A stretch of DNA of 64,000 bases from Trypanosoma brucei gambiense DAL972. Taxonomy: Eukaryota; Euglenozoa; Kinetoplastea; Trypanosomatida; Trypanosomatidae. Positions 41,376 to 51,741 of the stretch are shown piece by piece; position 1 is the stretch's first letter, and every line of letters starts with the position of its first letter. The stretch is from positions 2,914,001 through 2,978,000 of the forward strand of contig NC_026743.1 in NCBI RefSeq assembly GCF_000210295.1, in the 5' to 3' direction. The notes under the pieces were generated by a model that ran no database searches, had not been told where the DNA came from, and saw nothing but the letters and a program-made list of their open reading frames with translations. Both the position numbers and the translations under genes were made by a program.

Positions 41376-43919
41376 CTACAGCGTTGGCATGCAGGAGTAA
41401 AAACTCTGAGCCCCACCTCGGTAGAAAACCCTTGGGGCTAAAGTTGCGGGATACGCCTGAAACGGATGTGCAAAACCATCAGAAGGTGTGGGACTCATAA
41501 TTTCCCCACGACCCCGCGTGTACACGAGCCCTGCCGAGTACATGTCCCGCCCATCCGACATTGAGCGTTGAGGTGGAGACATCATGCCTGGGAAACATGC
41601 CTGACTACTGATTGCCAGGCCGGGTGTGCCCATGGGAAGTTGTTGTGGTTGCTGCGGCGGCGGCGGCGGCGCACGCGTCATAATCATCGTGTCGGTTGGG
41701 GAACCAATATAACCGTAACCACAGTGTGCACCACCAGTTGTTGCAAGTGGGAGCATAGGTTGACCACCAAGCGCAACAGCACCTGGAGACGGCTGCGGAT
41801 ATGTATTGCCAGGGATCATCGAGTGTTCTACCAAACTCATGGAGTTACTGTGAATCCCCTGCGTGTTACTCATGCTGCTGTGGCCCGTCGAACTTTGTCT
41901 TGGTTTCCGACTTCCTCCGCGACCCATACTACTCGGAGAATGTGAACCATTAAAGTCACAGGGGAAACTTCCACCATACACAGCACCCGCCTCTCCCCAC
42001 AGTGGCATGCCCATGCACTCCATTTTCTGTACAAGGTGCTGTCCATATACAGAGCAACGTATGGTGTGGAGGTGCGGCCTTATCTGCTCCGCAATGTGCT
42101 GCTGCTGTGCCTTTGTCACTTGCTGGAGTAAACGTTGGACGACATAGTTTGCGTACTGATCCTGCATCATAAGCACGAGGTAGTTGCCATCTTCTGAAGC
42201 ACCTAAAGGATGGGTGAGCGTCTCTACAACTTGCTGCAGTTCTTCTGCATTTGCCTTGATAATAGTTTTTTCGGCAACATTAGACGCAAATTTGCTACAC
42301 GAAAGGGCATATACGTGCGGTATTAACTGAGTCACGAAGCGTTGTCGTAGTTCCTCAGGCGCATTCAAAAGAGCATACTGCACAACATAATTTCCATACT
42401 GGTCCATCACGTACTCATGTACATTCTCGAGCACGGCTTCTAACATGGGGCGAATGTTCACTCCATGTGCTGTAGAACACCTCTCGAAAACGCACTGCAA
42501 CACACGGCAACCGTACGGGTGACGCGAAAGCGCCTTTAAGTGCGGCATGAAGGAGTCCACCAACAGCTGCGTCTTCTCTGGGATGACTTCAATGAGTTTC
42601 TGGGCTACGTGGTTAGCGTTTTGGTCAAATATACATTCTACAAGGCAATCCTTTAGCTCGAAGAGCACCTCCTCCCGCTTCTCCGGTGAGGCCTTTTCCA
42701 ACATCTTCTGGATTACGCGGCAGCCGTACATCTGAAACGAGTACTCCTTTAACCTTCCGCTAACTTGCTTTATGAGTCGTTTGCACATGTCACTCTCAGT
42801 AGGTAGCATGTCCAACAACTTCTGTAAAACATAATTTCCAAATACGTCAATAATCAATTCATGTGTACGCGGAAACACCTCGTTGAAGATCGGTTCGATG
42901 TTCTCCGGATTATTTAGGAGACGTTGTACACAGCGGCTTCCGTCCTGATCCTTGCAAAGGGAAACAACCTGCAACCTGAATTCGTCAGAGACAGCAAGGG
43001 CATGATTCGATTCAAGATTATCGCGTGCTGTTGTCGGTTCTTCGTTTGTGAACCTGTCACCACCAACTTCACCGTTACTAGGCTGCTTAAATGCACCGTT
43101 CTTCTGTCCATAGTTTGACGTAGAACGGTTCCTGCTGCTGCCTGGTGCCCGTCGTGAGAGTGTATCAACTTGCTGAGGTTGTTGCCCACTGGATGTGTCC
43201 TGTTGCGTCAACGAGCCGTTTTGCATTTCTTCGCCGTTGGCTTTCATATTCGCGAGGTCAACAGCACCAACGTTTACACTAAACGAACCGCTACTACCGG
43301 GTGCTGCGGAGGGTGGCTCGAGGGAGCCCATGGCCGAATGAAGCCGCTTGAAACCTTCCGTCTCCCCTCCTGTGGGAGCGGCGTCCCGCGACCCCCTCCG
43401 CGGCGGTGAGGCGCTCCCGCTGTTCAGCCTCGCCACTTCGCCGCAGAGGTCATGCCTTGGCGTGCGCTCTCCTACTGAAGTTCCTACTGCTGTGGAGCCC
43501 GTCACTTTAGTTGTGCCGCTGTCACCGACAACTCCGACACCGTCTTGCGGTTGTGTGTTGGTGGCGGAGGTGCCACGTCTTCCTGCACCACTGCCACGTC
43601 TTCCGAAGTTATTGGAGCGTAGCGGAACAAGCATGCGCGGGTCACGGGGGTATTTGGAGTAATATTCCCGGTGATATTCCTCTGCATATCGGTACTCCTC
43701 CTCTGGGGGAACGTCCGCCTCAAGGCTACCAATACAAAGCGTCCCATCGGATGAAAACATGGTGAGAACCATAGGCGCCGTTTCAGCCCGCCGCACGTCA
43801 CGCGGGTCGGCAAGTAAAGCCCCACTGCCACTGAATATATCGTCGGCTCCAGCAAGCCAATCTGCTTCACCGCTGCCTGGTGGCGTGTTTGATGAGACGG
43901 GTTCGTCCCAACCAGACAT
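41376..43919 (-). CDS. PUF2: Pumilio/PUF RNA-binding protein
   Basis: The ATG at 43919 (MSGWDEPVSS) gives 847 residues; an in-frame TTG 24 bases upstream is not needed. The Pumilio homology domain covers about residues 320-640 with eight repeats. Their RNA-facing triplets read, in order: SR..Q, NY..Q, CR..Q, NH..Q, CR..Q, NY..Q, SN..E, NY..Q, the same set as human PUM1, so a UGUANAUA-type site is predicted. The amino 300 residues are Ser/Gly/Thr-rich and the carboxy 200 Gln/Pro/Gly-rich, both probably disordered and typical of repressor recruitment. PUF proteins bind 3' UTRs and usually reduce translation or stability. I recall this gene as T. brucei PUF2 by its neighbours; the PUF family call is certain, the number less so. 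Confidence 0.95.
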   Translation of the reverse strand: MSGWDEPVSSNTPPGSGEADWLAGADDIFSGSGALLADPRDVRRAETAPMVLTMFSSDGTLCIGSLEADVPPEEEYRYAEEYHREYYSKYPRDPRMLVPLRSNNFGRRGSGAGRRGTSATNTQPQDGVGVVGDSGTTKVTGSTAVGTSVGERTPRHDLCGEVARLNSGSASPPRRGSRDAAPTGGETEGFKRLHSAMGSLEPPSAAPGSSGSFSVNVGAVDLANMKANGEEMQNGSLTQQDTSSGQQPQQVDTLSRRAPGSSRNRSTSNYGQKNGAFKQPSNGEVGGDRFTNEEPTTARDNLESNHALAVSDEFRLQVVSLCKDQDGSRCVQRLLNNPENIEPIFNEVFPRTHELIIDVFGNYVLQKLLDMLPTESDMCKRLIKQVSGRLKEYSFQMYGCRVIQKMLEKASPEKREEVLFELKDCLVECIFDQNANHVAQKLIEVIPEKTQLLVDSFMPHLKALSRHPYGCRVLQCVFERCSTAHGVNIRPMLEAVLENVHEYVMDQYGNYVVQYALLNAPEELRQRFVTQLIPHVYALSCSKFASNVAEKTIIKANAEELQQVVETLTHPLGASEDGNYLVLMMQDQYANYVVQRLLQQVTKAQQQHIAEQIRPHLHTIRCSVYGQHLVQKMECMGMPLWGEAGAVYGGSFPCDFNGSHSPSSMGRGGSRKPRQSSTGHSSMSNTQGIHSNSMSLVEHSMIPGNTYPQPSPGAVALGGQPMLPLATTGGAHCGYGYIGSPTDTMIMTRAPPPPPQQPQQLPMGTPGLAISSQACFPGMMSPPQRSMSDGRDMYSAGLVYTRGRGEIMSPTPSDGFAHPFQAYPATLAPRVFYRGGAQSFYSCMPTL

Positions 43920-44768
43920 GTTTCGTGCTGCAATCCGTTTCAAACGTTCGTATCACTTTACGTAATCTCCCCACTTCGGTATTTCGTAAGATGTTTTTCT
44001 TTAGGTACCCCCTCCCTTTCCAATATCGTCTTGTTATGCGTTATAGGAACAGTTTCCGTCTCGGTGTTTGTTCTCACCTTTTCCCTTCTTTTGTTTCCCA
44101 CCCTTTAATTTTCTAGGCGTTGGCTCCCCTCTGCCCCTTTCCCCCTTCGCTTTCGTTCGCCCGCTTCTCCTATATATACCCTGCACCCGAAGGAGTAAGA
44201 ACGGGGTTTTTGTCCCTCAACCTGCCTTTCGCCCCCCCTCCTTTACTGTGTGGTAGCAACGCTAACGTACTTTTGTCGACTATTAATAATTATTTTTGCT
44301 TTGCCTGTTTTCTTTTCCCCTTCTCCCTCCTATGCACCTATTTGAACGGCTCGCTGTATGTTTAATCGAGCGCGCACGAAGAGAAGGATGAGATAATAGC
44401 GATAATAGTAAACAAGATCCAAGCCAATGCAACATATATATAAATATATAAAGAGGCGTTCACGACACTGCAATCCCCTCCCTTTCGCCATTTTTTTTTT
44501 TGCATTCAGGATAGGCTGAAACTCCCATCGAATTCACGCATGCACGCGACACACACACGAAAAAAAAAAATGAAATAAAAAAGAAAAGATTACTGGATCG
44601 CATGTATAATTAAAGAAATTACAGATCTCACATCCTTTCTCGCTCACACACTCTCACATTGCTCTTTTCACTTCATCAACGGAGAGAACCGAACATCCGC
44701 ATTCTGAGTTGTATTCCACCATTCACTGTTGCAATTGTAAGTGGGTGACGGTGGCACGCTTTCTCAAA

Positions 44769-44799
<31 letters not shown>

Positions 44800-46703
44800 T
44801 AATAATAAATAATAGCAACAACAAAGAAGTTGGAATTCCGTCCCCCCCAAAAAAAATTCTTCCTCACTACCCCCTTTCCTCCGGTATAGAAAATTTCACA
44901 CTCTCACATGATTATGGACAAATGAACACAATACAAGAGCACCTCTTCCTGTTAGTTCTCGCTTGGTTTCTACATGCAGTATTAAAAAAAAAAAAAATGG
45001 GACGCCGCTATCGGTCACAGCAACAGGTGTAGACACAAGATGCGATTCGATATGCGGAAGGGTGAATCATGGTTTCTCATTTATCTTTTCATATCTTCTC
45101 GCGTGGCATGTTGTTAAATAGTTTTTCCGTATTCGTCTTCACCATCCTTCAAAGTTATTCGCGAGAGAAAGCGAAACCTCTCGAAGAGAATAAGGAAAGA
45201 CAGTGAAAAGAAAGTTAATATAACAACACGCTATGTTGTGTGTGTGGGAGGGTGATACGAGATAGAAACAAAAATGGTAAGGACCATTTGTGAAGTGGCA
45301 ACACGTTTTGGATTGCGTGCTTACACCGTATCCTCCCATTTTTTACCACACGGCGATGTTAGCAACTCATGAACAGGAAGCAACAGCAACGAAGAAAAAA
45401 AAAAGTTACAAAAAAAAAGTTACAAAAAAAAAAAAAAAGGAAATTTCCCGCCCACCCCACCCTCTGCACTTCAGTTTTGCGACATTCCGCTTACATCCAT
45501 CGGATCTCAGATGTACTGAAATGCTCAACGAACACCACCGGCTCTTGATTTGAATGGGAAGGTGCGGCAAGGCTGAAAAAGCAAACAAACAAACAACAGA
45601 AACTCAAGAAAGAAAAATGATAAACACACACCTTCTGCCTTTCTTCACATACTGGTTTCAACATTCCTCAACTTATTCTTTTTAAAACCGGCAACGTGTA
45701 TCAGCGACAAGAACAGGAAACCGGGACTTGAACAAAACACGGTAATGCCTGATTCGTAATGGTGTGGTTGATTATTCGTATATATGGATGCCTTTTTTTT
45801 TTTTTTTTTTGAGGGGGATCCACAGTTTTCCCTTTTTGTGTTTTAGTATACCGAAATCCCACTTTCCTTCGAAATATTTTATTCTTTTAATATAATAAAG
45901 GTACAATAATGATGACATAACCAAAAATCATGCCATCATCCGTTTTACTCCCGGTTGCCCGCCATCCCAGAAGGGGGAAAAAGCGGTGAATGACCGACGT
46001 GAAGACTGTTTAAGTGAATCTACCGAAGATCAGCACGGGAGGAGATGTTCGACAATCCCAAAAAAAGCAGTTCCTCCTCTCCTCCCATTTCCCAATTTCT
46101 TATTTATTCCCTTCTAATTTTTCTCATCATTCCCTTTCCTGACAGTTACGAGTCTCTAATGTTTATACACATAACATTCTGCTTAAAAAAGCTTCCGAAT
46201 TTACAACAACCCACGTGACAGGCGTCTGCTTGGTAGATTTGGCGAGCATTATTCATTTCATTTTTTTAAAAAACTCCTGAACGCATGAAAAGTCGTTCTC
46301 GCATTTGTGACACATGCTAAGACACCAGAGAAGAAAAACAAACAAACGAGCGCGCGCACACATACATACATACATACACACACAAACAAACACACATCGC
46401 TCCCAAATATATCTGAGTGTGTGTGTGCTGGGTGCGCAAGCCGTGTCCAGCGCAAAACCAGCCACAACGAAACAAGGACAGAAATAACGAGAACGAAAAA
46501 TAAAGAAATCCTGTTAAGTGCGCGCTTAAAAAAGAAGAGGAAGGAAGAACAACAAGGCATGTTCATATATATATATATATTTACAGATATCGCACATCAA
46601 CGCCCTTCTAAATTTATCATGTTCTCATTCTTGCCCACTTCCTACAGTGTTATGCGCTTCCCTCCCCTTCCTTCGGAAGCGGATTTTGGTAGCAATGTGC
46701 CGC
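43920..46703. other. 2.8-kb gene-free spacer upstream of PUF2
   Basis: On the minus strand the part next to 43920 should hold the PUF2 5' UTR and splice acceptor, and the rest the 3' UTR of the next gene. An (AAT)n tract lies at about 44768-44814, several A/T homopolymers near 45395-45440 and 45792-45812, and (CA)n-rich sequence near 46350-46400. No coding frame is convincing. Confidence 0.5.
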
Positions 46704-48314
46704 CTATATGGACGGACGGACGACCTGACCGGTGTGCAGCTCACTTCGTGGTTTGCGCATTTGTGTATAAAAACTCTGGAAATAACGCTGCCGTTGAGTT
46801 CGGTACCTGCTGTCTATTGCACTTTGCGTACGCTGCAGCCGCAACGCACTCCCATAGTGGGAAAACCGCGTTTCCGAAGTGACTCGTTCCACCGGGTGTC
46901 TCTCGCTCGCAGACTCCTCATGGACTGAGTCACACAATCTCATGCACGGAGAGTTAAGAGGTGACAAACCACCCCAAATATTGGATGTACTCGCGCGACT
47001 GCGCTCTGTAGCCGCGGACGACTGGGGCTGATATTTTGAGGCGGAAAATAAGCGTGCAAAGACGTTTTCCTTCCCGGAGGGGCTCTTTGGTGCGGCAGTG
47101 GCCGCATCTCTGGTAATTGCCTTCTGCTCTTGATGCCCCGACTCCGACACGCCCTTTGCAGTTTTCTTCGATTCTCTTTGCCTTTGCTGGGGTTGTTTTT
47201 CATCGTTTCCAAATCCACGGTTGTGTTGTTCATCATGACCCATCTGTAACGGTGCGACCAGTTCACCATTACGGGTGCTTATTGGCTTCTGTGCACATTG
47301 GCGTGCAGCCGCTATGCCGCCGACTGGGGAGTGCGTTCGCCCTTCTCTCGTTAGGCGCCTCAAAGCGGCACCACCGCCGCGGCGGACTGCATCCGGCGAT
47401 GTTCTCATTTTCTCTAATTCTCCCACGCATCTCAATTGATTTGGATGCACAATATAAGTTTGAAGACGTTCATCCCAAGCGGAGCAAGTGGATTGGTTGA
47501 ATTGCTTCGATGGTCCTTGCGCCGTAACCGTTGGAACGGTGGTCACTGACATTGTAAGGGGGGAGCCTGTGGTATTGAGTTGCGTGTAGTGGTCACCCAT
47601 GGCTTTGCTCGTTACATGTGTGTTGCTCATTGTGTTGACGGCCACTTCGGTGAGTGGTTGCTTGGCGATTTGATGCCCATGGGACTTTGGTGACGGCATT
47701 CGAATAGAGGGCGAAACAGAGCGGCTGTGGGCCGCAGTGCTTTCACAATCGGTCAAAAGTGCCGAATTCCAAATGGTTTGTTGCATCGAGAGAAGAGGCG
47801 GTGCCACTTCTGCGGAAGAAAGTGATTCTTTGCTGTTGCTACTGCCACAGAATACCGCCGTGCTGCCTGCATCCCACTCGTTTGACCTAGCACCTTCCAC
47901 TGAACTATTATCCAACCCTGTTATAATGATAGGGAGGAGCGATGACGCTGACTTTGTCTTGCTCCTTTTTGGTGAGTCCTTCCCGTTGTACGCCCCAAGG
48001 AGAAACGCTATCGCCTCATCGGCTGATTGACCCTCAAACACCATTCGCAGTGCGGTACAGCGGTCTTCAGCTGTTGAGTTCACCATAGCTTTTATTTCTG
48101 ACTCGGACAAGGAACACTTGGAGCGCGAAAGCATCGCTTGAATAGAAGCAGGAATACGTTGGTCTATCCTCTCCCCATCTCCGCCGCGACTCTCGTGGCT
48201 AACAGAAGAAGTTGCTGAAGGTTCGACCTTCTTCTTGGGTTTCTTGCGCTGCGCATTGCCTTGGGCATGGTTGCTCGTGGGCACGTTCACCGTTTTCCTT
48301 ACACTTATCATCAT
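46704..48314 (-). CDS. Unrecognised protein, largely disordered
   Basis: An open frame of 536 codons from the ATG at 48314; a second ATG follows at once. No family is recognised. Residues 1-50 are Lys/Ser-rich. A short predicted helical part around 45-110 (IQAMLSRSKCSLSESEIKAM, ALRMVFEGQSADEAIAFLLG) looks globular, perhaps a small helical domain of the UBA/CUE kind. The rest is rich in Ser, Thr, Gln and Asn. The carboxy end has a conserved-looking basic motif (YRTQRQRYFQSFYTQMRKP). Codon use and length make it a likely gene; the function is unknown. Confidence 0.75.
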   Translation of the reverse strand: MMISVRKTVNVPTSNHAQGNAQRKKPKKKVEPSATSSVSHESRGGDGERIDQRIPASIQAMLSRSKCSLSESEIKAMVNSTAEDRCTALRMVFEGQSADEAIAFLLGAYNGKDSPKRSKTKSASSLLPIIITGLDNSSVEGARSNEWDAGSTAVFCGSSNSKESLSSAEVAPPLLSMQQTIWNSALLTDCESTAAHSRSVSPSIRMPSPKSHGHQIAKQPLTEVAVNTMSNTHVTSKAMGDHYTQLNTTGSPLTMSVTTVPTVTAQGPSKQFNQSTCSAWDERLQTYIVHPNQLRCVGELEKMRTSPDAVRRGGGAALRRLTREGRTHSPVGGIAAARQCAQKPISTRNGELVAPLQMGHDEQHNRGFGNDEKQPQQRQRESKKTAKGVSESGHQEQKAITRDAATAAPKSPSGKENVFARLFSASKYQPQSSAATERSRASTSNIWGGLSPLNSPCMRLCDSVHEESASERHPVERVTSETRFSHYGSALRLQRTQSAIDSRYRTQRQRYFQSFYTQMRKPRSELHTGQVVRPSI

Positions 48315-48580
48315 GATCTGGACGAGTGCTGCCTAACTACGCGGAAGAACATACATAATCGAAGGCAGATAATCAAAAAACGAAAAAAAAACGAAGAAAG
48401 AGGTTAAACGTTGAGGAAATTTGGAGGAGATGAGTAAAACAGCGGTAGTTTGCTGAGCAGCAGTGTGCAGAGATAGCGCAAGTGATGTCCAAGAAATTTA
48501 AATAAGTAAAAGAATCAAAACATGGAGAGCCCGGATGCATTACTATAACCTATACGTGGTCAATGGAGCTTTAGGTGCGA

Positions 48581-49093
48581 TCACTTCTTCAGCTTCGCAC
48601 CAACAGGGGCCTTACCAGCCTTCCTTTTGGGTGCTTCCTTCTTCGCGATGAGGGATTTGGTGCCAACCTTCGCCGCTACCTTCTTTGCCACGGCAGCCAC
48701 CTTCTCTTCCTTGCTCTTCCTCTTGGCGGCGCGGCGCTTCTTTTCCTTCTGGACCTTCGCGTGAGCCTTCAGTGCCCGCTTCACGATGCGCTGCTCCTCA
48801 ATGAGGAAGGCACGGACGATGCGGTCGCGTACCTGTTCGTGGCTCAACACACCACCGTATGGGCGTGAAGTCGTCTTTTGATGACGTGGGGCGAGACGCG
48901 CCTTTGTGTGACGCAACGCCTTCGTGCCAGCGAGACGTTTGTGGCCAAGTACCCACGGAGTGTGTGGGCCCTGCGACCGCTTACCGCGCTTCTGCATCAC
49001 GAGACGGTTTCCGGGTGTTCGCACTAGGCGCATGCGGTTGCCACGCGTGGCGTAATGCATGCGCCGACGGTATTGCACACGGGGGCAAGACAT
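48581..49093 (-). CDS. RPL34: Cytosolic large-subunit ribosomal protein eL34 with carboxy-terminal extension
   Basis: The start at 49093 (MSCPRVQYRRRMHYAT) gives 170 residues; earlier in-frame codons are AT-rich untranslated sequence. RLVRTPGNRLVMQKRGKR, TSRPYGGVLSHEQVRDRI and RAFLIEEQRIVKRALKA are diagnostic of eL34. Two features are unusual. The Cys pairs that bind zinc in human eL34 (CxxC and CxxC) are absent, replaced around PWVLGHKRL and VLSHEQ. The protein also continues for about 50 Lys/Ala-rich residues past the usual end, like the lysine-rich extensions common in trypanosomatid ribosomal proteins. Expected in the 60S subunit of cytosolic ribosomes. Confidence 0.95.
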   Translation of the reverse strand: MSCPRVQYRRRMHYATRGNRMRLVRTPGNRLVMQKRGKRSQGPHTPWVLGHKRLAGTKALRHTKARLAPRHQKTTSRPYGGVLSHEQVRDRIVRAFLIEEQRIVKRALKAHAKVQKEKKRRAAKRKSKEEKVAAVAKKVAAKVGTKSLIAKKEAPKRKAGKAPVGAKLKK

Positions 49094-49456
49094 CGCCTTC
49101 GTTATCTCCGTGCGCACAAGACCTCCAGAGACTCCTAATCCGCCAGTATTTAAAAGAATGAATACAAAGATAAAGTGAACGAAACAGGAAGTAATCGTGT
49201 GAACAGTGGTGAGGATGATGACGTTATACACGAAAAGAGAGGTGCCCGTGCGGAGGAAGGGAGTGTATGCGCAAAGCATCAACGATATGACAGGAGGAGA
49301 CCATACTGCCTACAAAAAGGAAGGTGGGGTACGTATCATTACCGGTGTACACATGGCAGTCTCGCAATGTAGTGTGATTTGTAAATCTAGGAGAGAGAGA
49401 CAGAGGGGAGGGGGCGTTTTACTTGCGGATCTAATCGATCGTAACATTACTTATTA
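49094..49456. other. Short spacer upstream of eL34
   Basis: It contains the eL34 5' UTR and the 3' UTR end of the neighbouring mitochondrial gene. A polypyrimidine-AG acceptor is visible (see 49135-49136). Nothing else is recognised. Confidence 0.6.
49135..49136 (-). promoter_or_regulatory. Probable spliced-leader acceptor AG for the eL34 mRNA
   Basis: On the minus strand a T-rich stretch (ATTCATTCTTTT) precedes GGATTAG; the AG falls here and leaves a 5' UTR of about 41 bases before the ATG at 49093. This supports the internal ATG as the start. Inferred from sequence pattern only. Confidence 0.4.
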
Positions 49457-50500
49457 TTATTTTTTGCTTGGTGGTGGTTCAGAGCCTTGCTCAACAAAAC
49501 TCGCTTCTGCGTCGCGCAATTTTTGCGCCTGGCGGACTTCAATAAGATCGCCGAAGCGATCAGAGAAAAGTTCCCCACCGCCAGTTACAGCGGAGCCGAT
49601 ATACATGACTGCCCAGTAAATAATATGGATGAAATCCAAGTCTTCTACGGCTGATCGCGGGTATCGCGTGCGTCCTTCAAGCTCCCAGTCGATTTTGTGC
49701 CAACCCTTCTCTCTTGCAGCTTCCAAAATAAGGTGGTAGCGTGCTGGGCTGGGGAGTGCTTCCAGGGGGTCTTCCTTCCCGAGTACCTCCATTGAAAGAC
49801 GATAAATCTCGCTAAAACGCATCCCTGTCACAATTTTTTGGTAATCAGAGCGATCCTCCGGACTTAACAACAACACAGTTTCCACCTCACGGTAGTACAT
49901 CACAAGTGCAAGAACAACCCCGGTCAACCCCACGATGATTAGAGCAAGATGAGCGATGCGACGCCACCATTTGAACTGGCGCTCCGTTACGTTGCGAAAG
50001 GGATACCACATAAATCCGTACCAGCGTGTTTGGGCATAGCGATTGACGATATCGTGTTGCTGCTCTGCTGTCATTTGCATTGTGATACCCTCCTTTCGGC
50101 TTCGCCGCTTGCCGTTTAACAGTTCAACTGCTTTCAGAAAGCGAGCAGTACTTCGGTCCTCTTTCGCATCGGTTTTCTGAGGTCTCAGCACAGCGAGGGG
50201 GTTAAGCGGCATCGCACGACCTGCTACTTTCCCGAAACCCAGAAAACCACGCCGTCCTTCCTCCACTTCACCGACAGGCATGCCGGTTGTATTTAAAAAG
50301 ACGTTGGCAGCGGCGACAGTAGTTCGACCCGGGGACGTTGTCGGTGGAACATGTGTCTCCTCCCTTTTTGGTAACCGCAGTCTTCCCGGAGCGGAGCGGT
50401 GCCCCCTCCAAGCTAAGAATATCACTGGCAGCCTCGGTATCCGAGAGTAGCCGGCGTTTGTTGCAGCAGGTGGATGGGATTGAATGCGCCACCGCAACAT
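49457..50500 (-). CDS. Mitochondrial single-span membrane protein of unknown function
   Basis: A 347-residue protein whose first 50 residues are basic and acid-poor (MLRWRIQSHPPAATNAGYSR), typical of a mitochondrial targeting sequence. One clear membrane segment (about 190-212, LALIIVGLTGVVLALVMYY) divides it into a matrix-side amino half and a soluble carboxy half. The segment before it (YGFMWYPFRNVTERQFKWWRR) is aromatic- and Arg-rich, as near a membrane surface. The overall shape, a presequence then one span then a folded domain, recalls inner-membrane assembly factors such as Tim21, but I see no matching motif. Function unknown. Confidence 0.8.
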   Translation of the reverse strand: MLRWRIQSHPPAATNAGYSRIPRLPVIFLAWRGHRSAPGRLRLPKREETHVPPTTSPGRTTVAAANVFLNTTGMPVGEVEEGRRGFLGFGKVAGRAMPLNPLAVLRPQKTDAKEDRSTARFLKAVELLNGKRRSRKEGITMQMTAEQQHDIVNRYAQTRWYGFMWYPFRNVTERQFKWWRRIAHLALIIVGLTGVVLALVMYYREVETVLLLSPEDRSDYQKIVTGMRFSEIYRLSMEVLGKEDPLEALPSPARYHLILEAAREKGWHKIDWELEGRTRYPRSAVEDLDFIHIIYWAVMYIGSAVTGGGELFSDRFGDLIEVRQAQKLRDAEASFVEQGSEPPPSKK

Positions 50501-51741
50501 TGGTAGTCAAAGTGCCAAATACAACTAATGCCTTGCCTATGAACTACGATAAACGTGGACAAATTGATCAATGTCAAGTAGACATGCGCACCCTTGTTGA
50601 GGCGCGGCGCAGCAATTGATTTAAACTCCGCGGAAGAGTAGCCCCCGGCGGCATCGACCTATGAAAACGTGAGGAAAATGGAAGTAGCGGAAGAGGAAGA
50701 TTAGAGAATCTTCGTTTTGAGTGACGACATATGGAAGGAAGCCATTCAACTCACAATTACCCCCCCCCCCACACACACACACACACGGTAAAAAGAGGTC
50801 CAACGAATAATACGATCCGCACTTCGCACACACAAATATGCATACGCTTTTGTCGCAAAGGCATATATACGTACGAGTATTACATTGTGCCTTTGACTTT
50901 GCACAATTTTTTTGTCTTCACTACCTCCCTCTACTCATTTTACCGTTTCCATTCCTTCTCTCCTTCCCGTTATTTCGTACGTTTGTTTTCCCTTTTGCCC
51001 CCTTCCCCCACTTCATATCGTCCAAAAAGTGAGCAAGTAAAACAAGAACTGCCCCCACCCCCTACGTTCGCTTCGTTTTGTCCTTTTAAAGTCGTATTTC
51101 TTTTCCCTCCAATCCTCTCATCTCAGCTCCCATCTTCGATATAACACTAATATTTTGGTTCGTTCTGAAAACCAAATACGCAACCACCGTGGTGGGCCGT
51201 TGAAATAATCGTGAGTGAAGCTGCGCGAATAGTGAGAGAGTAAAATAAGAAAAAAAATGAGAAGGGAGAACAAAAAAATGTACGCAAAACGAACAGGAAG
51301 AAAAATATAGTATAAACCAAAACACAAACGCAAACACAATAGGAATAGGAAAAAGGAAAGAAGAAATAATCGTTCCCTGACGTTACATCACCTTTTCATC
51401 TCCTGTTATCTTTTCCCACTTTCTCGCACTTCAGTGATAGGATAACTCGTTCGCCTATTTCCCCGTTCACCCGTGCATTACCTAAAGAGAGCCCCCAGCA
51501 CCTTCTTCATGAGCGCGTGGAGCCACGCCGAATAGCTGACGAATCGGAAGAATGCATCCGTGATTTGTTTTGTGCTTGAGGTGGGTGCGCTTTCATCGTG
51601 TAAGTGGCAATTTGGCAGCCCAGTGACGGAATAACACGAGGTATCTGGGGATTCCTTTCTTACCGCTTCCGCACGCTCAAAAACTATATTAGACGATCCC
51701 CTGCTACCAGTGACCTCACTGTATAGCACTGGGTCAGCCGT
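50501..51741. other. Spacer downstream of PDH E1-alpha
   Basis: 1.2 kb without a supported gene. It has a (CA)n tract near 50771-50786 and polypyrimidine sequence around 50900-51110. A frame at 51478-51729 starts from GTG and has no upstream ATG, so it is treated as untranslated sequence. By position most is the PDH E1-alpha 3' UTR. Confidence 0.5.

Noticed and set aside
51478..51729. Small minus-strand frame of 83 codons downstream of PDH E1-alpha
   Set aside because: It begins at GTG without an upstream ATG, has no known motif and falls in the expected 3' UTR.
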